A stretch of DNA of 64,000 bases, taken from assembly GCA_026874595.1 (NCBI GenBank), contig CM049310.1:9612001-9676000 (forward strand), read 5' to 3'. Source of the DNA: Sipunculus nudus (lineage: Eukaryota; Annelida; Sipuncula; Golfingiida; Sipunculidae). Position 1 is the first letter of the stretch; the number at the start of each line of letters is the position of its first letter. This document shows positions 55,728 through 64,000 of the stretch, piece after piece. Both the position numbers and the translations under genes were made by a program. The notes beneath the pieces were generated by a model. It did not search any database. It had not been told where the DNA came from and saw only the letters and a list, made by a program, of their open reading frames with translations.

Positions 55728-56622
55728 TACTGGAGCTTTTGTATCAAATTTTTCATTATTCAGGGGGTACTTCGGAGACCTAATTCCAGGTTTCCAAGGA
55801 GACTTTTTATGGGCCTTCCCGCATGTCAAGAAAGAAGAATCTAGGTCAAGTTGTTACGATTCGTGCCCTGTTAACATATGACCGCATCTTAAGAGATCTC
55901 AAAAATAGAGAAAAAATTTGTAAAATAAAAAAATATAGGTGGCGCCACCATACTGCAGATACTGATGAAACATTCCATGATCAATAATCATGCAAAGAAT
56001 CATGGTGATCAATGCATGAGTTTTTCAGATACTTGGGCTTTTGTATCAAATTTTCCATTTATCTGTTGGGCCATACGGAGCCCCTTAGCTGAGGGGTTAT
56101 GGGATAACAAAGACCTAATTTCAGGTTTCCTAAGAGACTTTTCATGGGCCTCCCTGTATATTAAAATAGAAGATTCTAGGTCCAGTTGTTACGATTTGTG
56201 CCTTGTTAACAGATGATTGCATCTTTTAAAGTCTTAAAAATAGAGAAAAAAATCGTCAAAATAGAAAAAAATACAGGTGGCGCCACCAGTCCGCAGAAAC
56301 TGATGAAACACTCCATGATCAATATCCATGCAAAGAATCATGGTGATCAATGCATTAGTTGTTCAGATATTTGAACTTTTGTATCAAATTTTTCATTATT
56401 CTGGGGGGTACTTCGGAGCCCCATAACTTGAAGAATATGGGTAACAGAGACCTAATTTTGGGTTTCCAAGGAGATTTTTCATGGACCTCTCTGGATGTAA
56501 AGTGAGAAGATTCCAGGTCCAGTTGTTACGATTTGTTTCTTGTTAACGGAGAGACGGCCGGACGGACGACGGACAAAGAGTGATCGCTATAGCTCAGATG
56601 ACTGACAGTCAGCCGAGCTAAA

Positions 56623-57224
56623 AAAAACGCTAATTGGTGCTGCCATTTTGCAGACACACTAGACTTCGCAGGCCACACGTCGAAATTATGGGTATACAGG
56701 TGGCATCATTAGCATACCTGAATTAATGAACCGTCTTAGTATGTCTAATAATGAAGCTACAGTGTATTACTTTTTGCAATTAATTCTAGAACCTTCAGTA
56801 TGGACATCTATATGGCATAGTCACTTAAACTGACTTTGTAACGTGAGGGTACAAATTGAAAGATGATACATCTGAATGAAGTCTATTCTATATCTCCAAC
56901 GTCTGCTTCCATCTTTTTATGGCATGTGATATACTAAGAAGACCATAAGTCCATCGTCATCGTTCTAACTGGCCCTTATGCCGTTTGAGGGAAGGATAGA
57001 TCAGAGTTGTCCTATCAGATAAATAAGGAGATACCAGCCAGAGTCTAAAAAGGAAAGCAAACTTCAGAGCACAATATGCAGTTTGGTTTCCCAATAATTC
57101 TAGCAAACGGTTTATTGCATGTGCTACTCAGAAGTACGAACTTGCCAGCCAGCAACAACTCTCTGCTGTGAAGGCCAGGAATACAGTCATGTACTATGTC
57201 TTGGTATCTTGATTTGCTTATTAG
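56623..57224. other. Intergenic stretch, nothing recognised
   Basis: No ORF with known similarity and no clear repeat boundary. Confidence 0.4.
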
Positions 57225-59053
57225 TTATGTACACATTCATACAGTTATGATTGTGTATGATTAAGAGCTATGTGAGATCTATACGCATGCAAAATTTCAG
57301 GGGGATATGTCCAACCAGTCCTGAGATATTATCCTGAATGTCTGTAGCGTTAACATAAATGTAGGTGGCGCCACCTGCCAAAAAAAATCGAGAAAGCTAT
57401 TCAAGATGTATAAACAAGCAAAATTTTAGGCAGATAAGTCAAACCACTACTGAGATGTGAGTGATTTTATCCCATGGCAGACAAACAGATGGACACAGTG
57501 CAAAAATGGTTTCAGATGGCGCCACCAGTTTTGTGTATAATAAAGAGCTTTGTGAGATTTATACACATGCTAAATTTTGGCCCAATAGGTAAAACGGTTC
57601 ACGAGAATGAGCTTGGATGTCTGCAGCATAAACTAGAATGTAGGTGGCGCCACCTGTCATAAAATCAAGAAAGCTGTCCAGGATGTATAAACCTGTAAAA
57701 TTTTAGGTTGATATTTCAAACCACTGCCGAGATATGAGTGATTTTGTCCAACAGCAGACAAACAGAAGGACAATGTGCAAAAATTTTGGGAATTATAAAA
57801 GAGCTATGAGATATCTATACACATGCAATTTTCAAGAAGATACGTCAAACCAGTCCGGAGATATAAGCATGGATGTCTGCAGCGTGAACGTGAATGTAGG
57901 TGGCACCACCTGTCATAAAATCAAGAAAGTTATCTAGGATGTATACGCATGCCGAATTTCAGGTAAATTAGTCAAACCACTGCAGAGATAGGAGTGATTC
58001 TACCCCAAGGTAGACGAACAGATGGACACTGTGCAAACATTGTTGCAGGTGGCGCCACCATTTTTTGTGTATTTTATAAAGCTATCCAAGGGCTACATTG
58101 GTACAGATTTTTTTTTTCCAGGTCGGTCTACGCTCTCCAGGCAGCGGAAATCTTACGCTTCTAAAGAAGCAACTGATTTTCACGCTGGCAGCTTTGACTT
58201 TTTATGATATATTTAGACACCAGATGGCGGTTCGTTGTCCGCTGAACAAAACGTGCGTATGATGTGACAAGCAGCCAACCAGATGCCAATAAACAAACAC
58301 GCGACAGGCATTCTGGCTCCGCCCATATCTGCGCTTCAAGCGCCGTTTGAAGACATGTTTACGTTCGAATTTTAACTGCTCCCTCTGCATCATCGACCGA
58401 TTCGATTATGACAGTATGACTGTGTTAGCGTAGCCATGCGTCTGGTGTCTGCAGAACTGAAACCAGCCAGCGAGTTGGCACGCAGCCTTTGTTGTTACGT
58501 TTCGTTTGAATTACAGCTCACCGACCGGGCATCCTGTGCCCAAGGCCCTAAGTAAACCACATCTGCGGCAATTTTCTCTAAGCCTGTGGCCTGTTCATCC
58601 GGTTACCGGGGCGATGAGCTGTCACTCAAAACGAAATGAACATGATTGGCTCCGTGTATTCCTCGCTTGGCCGTGTCTTCCAGCACAAGGTCTTATCTGA
58701 TTGGACAAAATTACAGTGCTCCCCTCTGGTGTAGCAATTCAGGATACGAGGTCAAAACAAAAAGTAGCTTACCATATAGGAAGTAGGCCTATAGTTAAAG
58801 CGCTGTGTAAAGAGCGTATGATCGGTCAGACGGTTCCCGAGATATGTGGGTTAACGTGTGGAAAATGACGCACAAATGGACGCTGGGCAGAGAGGAAAGG
58901 TCAGAGGTCAAAATAATTGGTGCAAGTTTTGGAAAATCAGTCCAGTAGTTTCAAAGAAGTTCTCCCGAAATGAATACGGTGGCGGCAGGGGCGGCGGAAC
59001 CCGGGGTAAAAACATAGTATCCGCAAAACTTCGTTTTGGTGGATACAATTATA
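57225..59053 (+). repeat. GGCGCC-palindrome interspersed repeat, copy 3, split
   Basis: Units of about 140 bp hold GGTGGCGCCACC or variants near 57365, 57517, 57642, 57898 and 58048. The right end (58820-59053) has ATCGGTCAGACGGTTCCCGAG, a GGCGGCAGGGGCGGCGG tract and the fold-back GTATCCGCAAAACTTCGTTTTGGTGGATAC. A foreign 691-bp insertion splits it at 58129-58819. The left terminus seen in copy 2 is missing. Confidence 0.7.
58129..58819. mobile_element. TIR element nested in the GGCGCC repeat
   Basis: The left end TACGCTCTCCAGGCAGCG and the complement of the right end TACGCTCTTTACACAGCG match at 14 of 18 positions. The flanks GGTCGGTC (58121-58128) and GATCGGTC (58820-58827) are a 7-of-8 target duplication. 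The uninterrupted repeat elsewhere (24908 onward) has GATCGGTCAAACGG once. An 8-bp duplication suggests hAT, Merlin or MULE-type transposition. The interior is GC-rich with two ATTGG words and only short ORFs; no transposase is seen. Confidence 0.7.
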
Positions 59054-59106
59054 TTATCTTGTGTCTAGACAACAGTTCTCCCTTTTATACCCATTAAGGC
59101 GATATT

Positions 59107-59412
59107 TTGCCCACTCGGCACCTCAGTGTTTTGAGATATAACAATGATGAGAAAGGATGCCCCTGCATAGTAGTAGTGACGTCAATTTATGAGTGGCGCC
59201 GTAAGAATATGTCCGGCAAGGGCAAAAGAATCGCTAATTTACCTATCAGAAAAATAGCCGCGGATAGTCGTACCGCATTGTCCTTGCCGCACCGTGCTCA
59301 TATGTGCACTCCAATGAAATTTTATAAGACCGTTTTTTTCGTTTTTGTTTTTTTTGCTGTTGCCGCTTTATTGTTGCTGGAAAATGGATGTTTACACAGC
59401 TATAGGCGATGA
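59107..59412 (+). other. Open frame with one membrane segment, unproven
   Basis: A 101-codon frame. Its last 35 residues resemble the start of a type II membrane protein: MKFYKTVFFVFVFFAVAALL, then LLENGCLHSYRR and a stop. An internal Met precedes the hydrophobic stretch. The T-rich DNA of this stretch makes hydrophobic residues by chance. No splice donor or continuing exon was identified. Confidence 0.15.
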
Positions 59413-59758
59413 TGAAGAAGTAATTATACAATGTACACACATACTCAAAAACACAACATACAAGCACCCACACAGAGGACCAAAAAGTGTTTCAGGGGTA
59501 ATTAATTATAATAAAGCATAACAAGAGGATTGCAAAATAAAACAATTCTATTAGAGAGGATAGCTGAATATTCCCCATGAAGGTGGTATATGGAAGATCA
59601 TTTTACTCATGACATGGAAGTTGTAGCGAATAACTTAAATTATACCAGTACATCAAATCCATTTCTTGATCCTGATTGAAATTATTTCCCTCCTTCTGAA
59701 AGATCATGTTTTACCTGAACAAGGCATGCGAGAAGGCATAAGATACAGTGATGAATGG

Positions 59759-59871
59759 AAGCGGATCCAGAACCCCCCCCCCCCTTTTTTTCAGCAGCGC
59801 TTTTAAGCTTTGTCATAAGTCCTCCTGGGTTTGACCCCACATTTTCCTAAATCCTTGATCCGCCCCTGATG
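59759..59871. mobile_element. Second GGATCC-ended MITE, short
   Basis: The left end AGCGGATCCAG is followed by a 15-C run. The right end TTGATCCGCCCCTG is its complement. It is the same family as 51115-51344 but only about 110 bp. The flanking duplication is unclear. Confidence 0.6.
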
Positions 59872-61034
59872 ACTGGTAAGACATTCCTTCAAACTCTTCA
59901 GGTTTTCATATTCGTAACTGATTTTGCGACAACTTCACTGGAAATCCTACACCACAGTCGGAATATATATATATTGTTAATAATATAACCTGGTGTAAAT
60001 CAGAGATGAGCTTGACACCACATTTAACTTTTGTTTTAACATTTCACGTCTGTCTGTAAAACTAATCAGCAACAATTCACTTTAAAAATTAGGCATGATA
60101 AATGTTCATATCATAGTAAGCAATTATCATTAAACATTTAAAATGTCATTTTATATAATATTTTAAAATTATATAATATTTTACACAAAATAATGCTACT
60201 TTAAAATAATTTTCACAAAAAGTTTAATTTTATAACATTTATCCATGAGAGAGCTCTACTTACATGCTGATCCTAATTCTGACATCTACATTCCTGCAGA
60301 CATTCTAACCTTTAGCATTCCACAAGTCTTTTATTTAACCACCAGTTGTAACTGCCTTTTTCTACTGATAAAGGATACAACTTTTCTTCTAATCACTGGT
60401 GATTCTTTGAGTAAATGCAAATTATCTATCAGTTACATGGATCACTTGTGTACAAGTTTATACTTAGAAAGATGTGCACTGCAAGAAGTGCCAGGAACAG
60501 AATGTTTTTTTATTTGAGGACACTTTAATTGCCATCAGCCAAATGCTGCCCATGATAATAGATGGACCTCCCTGTTCAATGAAGAGCCCTCTGGCTGCCT
60601 AAAGAAAAAAATAACTTCAGCAGTAATATGTTTCTTGATTTTTTTTATAAGAACTGGCCAACGTCAGTGACTTGAAGGAATTGGCATCAATTTGGCAATG
60701 TTAAGAAGTACCTATATAGCACCTATATTACATTGAGTGAAGTAAAATGTTGTGTATTCACCATGTTGACAATCATTCCTTGATTAAATACGGAGATATT
60801 GATCTTGATCATCACCTTGATATTTTCAGCTCACTGCAGCATTAGTCTTTTTTTACACAAGGTGGCCCTAGATGTTACTAATGAATGACATGTAGCCGCA
60901 GGTAACCAGCACACCATAGATTCATGGAGAGTCCCTGTGAGTCAAACTTGGTTGCACAAAGTTGTCTGTGCACATACAGCTCCCCTCAGCTGACCCTGAC
61001 TCGCCTGGCAGTGCTCGGGCTGGCACAGCTCTAC
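59872..61034. other. Intergenic and presumed N6AMT1 3' UTR
   Basis: No recognised gene. The first AATAAA-type signal downstream of the N6AMT1 stop is at 60509-60514 on the coding strand (TTTATT on the plus strand). Another lies near 60330. Confidence 0.4.
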
Positions 61035-61147
61035 TCACTGCTCTGTTCTGATGAAGCACAGCACAGACAGATGTTCTGGTCCACTCCTCCTGGACATCAC
61101 TGTCCTCATACTGAACCCATGTTCCTTCATCAACTGTTCTATTTCAT
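61035..61147 (-). CDS. N6AMT1: N6AMT1 last exon
   Basis: A 113-nt exon after acceptor TCCTTTCAG. With the G from the previous exon it encodes [20 protein letters not shown] and continues to FIRTEQ, then TGA at 61037-61035. The vertebrate protein has the same length here and a similar SVLKF ending. Confidence 0.9.
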
Positions 61148-63010
61148 CTGAAAGGACAGACGTCACAGCAAGTTTTATCAAGCCAACTATGTATACTGAC
61201 AATCAGATCCAAGATGAATAAATATTTCTCTGGTCATATGGCAAGTCATATTTTCAATATTACCAAACTTTAACAAAATTAGGTAATATAATATCCTATA
61301 AATGACAGATTCCATTCTACAATCTGTAATTTAACAAAGCAGTTGAAATGATACCCCAGTTTGTGTAAAAGTTTAAATAAAAGACATTTGGTGCTTCCAT
61401 AAATATTTAGATTAATAAGTGTAAAATCAATTTTTACCTCTTAAATTCAATTTAATACATACACTGAAAGGACTGATAATTCCAGTCCATAGTTGTTACC
61501 TGGTTTGTTTTCTTTTATTACAATGAGATAAAAGATTCCTTTCTGAGACAGCAGTTTAGGGACGATGGGGAGAAGTTTGTCCGTCACCTCCCTGCCATCC
61601 TTTCCTCCAGCCCATGTGTACTCCAGCTTACCTTGACCAACCTGAGGCAGCAAAGGAACATATACTTCAACTACCTATGATTCTCTAGTTTAAAACAAAA
61701 TATTTGTACTCCTGAGCCAACTGAACAACACATGAAAATGCACCAAAGCCTGTAATATTTAGCTGTAACTAACAGAAGCTACAAATACCTGGTATAAATT
61801 TATGTGCTTTTCATGTTCCCTGTCCTGCTGAAACCAGCATAAAAATCTGTACCAAGTGTACTGGTATGACCAAACAAAAGAAGCAGAAACATTTTAGTAA
61901 GCCTGACCACTGAATAATCCAAATGGTTTATTGTGCAATCTGCTGCGGCCTGTCGATGTCCAAATACATTCATGTACATGTACCTAATCTGTGTTTTACT
62001 TACACTGATAAAATGAAACTGCACCTTCACAATTACTTCAATTTAGCCTGTTCTGCAAATCCATAATGAAGGAAACTGTAAAATACATACTGTTCTCAAT
62101 AATGATGCAGAGTAGAACTTGTAAAATAAGATTTAAAAAAAATTAGGTTTATCATTTGTGGATTATAAAAAGTATTGTTTCTTTCCTTATATACTGTTAT
62201 GCCAGTGTCAATCACACAGCCTCACCTCTTCAGATGGAGTAACAACATATGGTGGGTTAAACAGTAACAAATCCACCTGGTCAGCCAGCCTCTCATCTAA
62301 ACTCTCTACCTGCAAACAGCAGCAACTGACCACTGATGGATTATATATGTAAATTACAAGTTCACCATTTGTGCCATTTTTAACATAAGGAGAGGGGGGA
62401 AATTGTGCCACACAGAAACAGAGGAAAAAATTGTGCAACATAGAAACAAAAAGATAACAGGGACAGATTCTTCTATTTTACAATAATAGAGTTCTCTTCA
62501 TTCTTATTCACTAGACATTGCCACTAACAAACATGGAGCTATAGTTTAAAATAAAGAAAGAGGAGAGGAACAAGGCAGAACAGACCAAAGTCATTACAGC
62601 TTTATGGAACATATAAACAGAGATATACAAATCACAGATACCTTAACTGTGATCCTAGATTTTCATTACAAGGGCATTCTGTTGTAAACTGACTACTACA
62701 TTTATCATATATGCAAAAGGAAACCAGTCATACATAGATGATAGATAATATATCAAAATGGATTTGAGAAAAAAAAGACTAAAGAGGAGTGTGCCTCCCT
62801 TAGGTGTTAGATGGCGCACAGAAAATTGTAGACATAAGAAGCCCAGGCTTTTTTTAATCAATAAAGTGTCAGTATGTATTAAAGGCATAGTTTTTATTCA
62901 TCCTACCAGATTTGTTACAACAGGTTGGAGGCTGACTTTATTTCTGTCTCCTGTTCTCCTTGTGGCATCTGCAGCTGATGGGTTGATGTCAGTGCATCTG
63001 AATACAACAT
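61035..63010 (-). CDS. N6AMT1: eRF1 glutamine methyltransferase (HEMK2/N6AMT1), C-terminal four exons
   Basis: N6AMT1, with partner TRMT112, uses S-adenosylmethionine to methylate the Gln of the GGQ loop of release factor eRF1. Exons at 63010-62907, 62309-62226, 61641-61500 and 61147-61035 have GT-AG borders and compatible phases, giving about 147 residues. Visible features are [14 protein letters not shown] (the acidic SAM-binding strand), [14 protein letters not shown] (the catalytic NPPY motif that holds the Gln amide), [33 protein letters not shown] and the end [12 protein letters not shown]. All align in order with vertebrate N6AMT1 (214 residues). The N-terminal PAEDT and GxGxG regions are not in the window and must lie beyond 64000. 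No break is seen. Confidence 0.93.
61500..61641 (-). CDS. N6AMT1: N6AMT1 exon with WAGG motif
   Basis: A 142-nt exon (47 codons plus one base), acceptor CTGCCTCAG, donor GTAACA. It encodes [20 protein letters not shown] through IVIKENKP. WAGGxxGRE and IKEN are family-conserved positions. Confidence 0.94.
62226..62309 (-). CDS. N6AMT1: N6AMT1 exon with NPPY catalytic motif
   Basis: An 84-nt exon, 28 codons in phase 0, acceptor TTTGCAG, donor GTGAGG. It ends [16 protein letters not shown] is the signature of amino-group methyltransferases acting on Gln or Ade, and the VVTP that follows is specific to the HEMK2 branch. Confidence 0.94.
62907..63010 (-). CDS. N6AMT1: N6AMT1 exon with SAM-binding acidic strand
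   Basis: A 104-nt exon (two bases plus 34 codons), acceptor CTAATACAG, donor GTAGGA. It encodes [20 protein letters not shown] through LQPVVTNL. The Asp of CTDIN binds the ribose of S-adenosylmethionine in this fold. Confidence 0.9.
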
Positions 63011-64000
63011 CTGTATTAGACATGTAATAAATGGGTAACTTCTGTAGTAATATTTTGTAGTATGCCATTATCATCTGGTGTTCATATGTAACTGATAAAA
63101 CAGTTTGAAATTACTTTGTGTTGAATATATTGCACTGCTGCCATGTAATACTTCTTTTAAAGATTTGTATTTTTCCAAGAAGTTCTACTTATTACACATT
63201 TTTCAATACCGGTATTTTTAATTTCTTTTGCCATATTGTCATCTTCATTATGTTAATTTTAAACCTTTCACATCAATTTTGGAACTTGGTGTTTTATGTA
63301 AATGACATTCATTTTACAGAGTGAAGTTCTGTTGTGATCTCACCAATCAGTAACAAAATCATTCAACAGATATTTGAAATAGTAGAGTTTCATGAGCTAC
63401 ATCTCCTATGTAACTGCAGATACATTTTATAATTACTTTGAAAGTGTTACTAGGGTTCCCATGGTTTCAGACCAATTTTTTCCATGGCCTTAAATAAAAA
63501 TTAATGACCTTTGTTCACACATTTGTTAAAAATCTGTTACATTTTAAACTGGCTATTAAGATAATGCATGAAAATTTGCATAAGCAGAATAATGTCAAAG
63601 ACTACAAAAAACTTTTCATTTTTCTATGAACCACAAGGTGAACAATGCTCATTCAGCTAAGTATGGGTCAGGGTCCAGAGTTCCTAGATTTGTAAGGTGT
63701 TCCTACCATACCCAAACAATTCCAAATAGAAAGTCTGTGTCAGGTAATCTAATATGAACTTTTTCATTACTGGTACTTTTTATGACTTTTTAAACATTTG
63801 AAAAAGCATGATCTTAAGTACAGGCATTTTTAATGTCATGGGAAATCTGATTTCATGTGGTACAATAAAATTTGACAAACGTTGTGCAGTTTGGTACTAA
63901 TTTATATTTTTTTCATCTAGATGATTTGAAAATTCTTATTCCAGATTTTACATTTTTTTCATAACATCCAGATTTAAGTAAGGATAAAAAAGTAAAAGAT
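63011..64000. other. Presumed N6AMT1 intron or 5' side, nothing recognised
   Basis: I searched the minus strand for a GxGxG or PAEDT-type exon and found none. The stretch is AT-rich with no repeat family seen elsewhere in the window. The missing exons probably lie to the right of the window. Confidence 0.5.

Larger units (their letters stand above)
52323..56622 (-). mobile_element. HINE copy H (tandem-unit subfamily), interrupted by LINEs
   Basis: The 3' end ACAAGCGACCCCTGGGTAATGACGCTCAGCTG starts at 52323. The 5' end GACAGTCAGCCGAGCTAA, preceded by GACGGCCGGACGGACGACGGAC, ends at 56622. An L1/Tx1 insertion (52364-54834) splits it near the 3' end. The body (54849-56590) is about four tandem units of roughly 340 bp. 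Three begin at GGTGGCGCCACC-like words (55374, 55938, 56276), and the units hold GACCTAATTTCAGGTTTCCAAGGAGA and GTTACGATTTGTGCC-like phrases. A second LINE tail lies at 55461-55727. Confidence 0.7.

Noticed and set aside
60924-61151. 75-codon plus-strand frame
   Set aside because: It is antisense to the N6AMT1 last exon, which matches the family in the minus-strand frame.
62758-63027. 89-codon plus-strand frame
   Set aside because: It is antisense to the N6AMT1 exon encoding CTDINPSAA.

Overview
The window is eukaryotic nuclear DNA: AT-rich, intron-dominated and packed with transposons. GT-AG introns, tiny dispersed exons, L1/Tx1-type LINEs and Helentron-like (HINE) repeats carrying (GTCY)n microsatellites fit a lophotrochozoan, most likely a mollusc. 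That taxonomic call is inference from repeat style and was not tested by database search. No bacterial gene layout, CRISPR array or rRNA was seen.

Two host genes could be reassembled by exon phase and protein similarity, both on the minus strand. ATP5IF1, the mitochondrial ATP synthase inhibitory factor, occupies 18876-50712. It has six exons that join in phase into one 114-residue protein, with about 31.5 kb of intron. N6AMT1 (HEMK2), the eRF1 glutamine methyltransferase, lies upstream in head-to-tail orientation. Its last four coding exons are at 61035-63010 and its 5' exons must lie beyond the right edge. A third, weak candidate is a plus-strand terminal exon at 7060-7161 with an excellent 3' splice site and a polyadenylation signal.

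Layout. 1-8150: AT-rich sequence, one repeat block (5511-6413), the candidate terminal exon and a possible tRNA-derived SINE. 8151-17849: one HINE interrupted first by a near full-length but dead L1/Tx1 LINE (9014-13956) and then by an inverted second HINE (14714-16851). 18876-50712: ATP5IF1. Intron 5 carries a minisatellite and a TA-flanked terminal-inverted-repeat (TIR) element. Intron 4 carries a tandem repeat of about 142 bp rich in AGGTCAAAGGTCA-type half-sites, four same-strand HINEs and a second TA-flanked TIR element. Intron 1 carries a HINE with a 332-bp tandem duplication next to a 27-G run, and a hAT-like element. 51000-61000: a G-rich GGATCC-ended MITE, a HINE containing a 5'-truncated L1/Tx1 copy with clean target-site duplications, and a GGCGCC-palindrome repeat split by another TIR element.

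The two host genes have unrelated jobs (mitochondrial ATP synthase control; translation termination factor methylation), and nothing suggests they act together. The rest records layered transposition, with LINEs and MITEs repeatedly landing inside HINEs.
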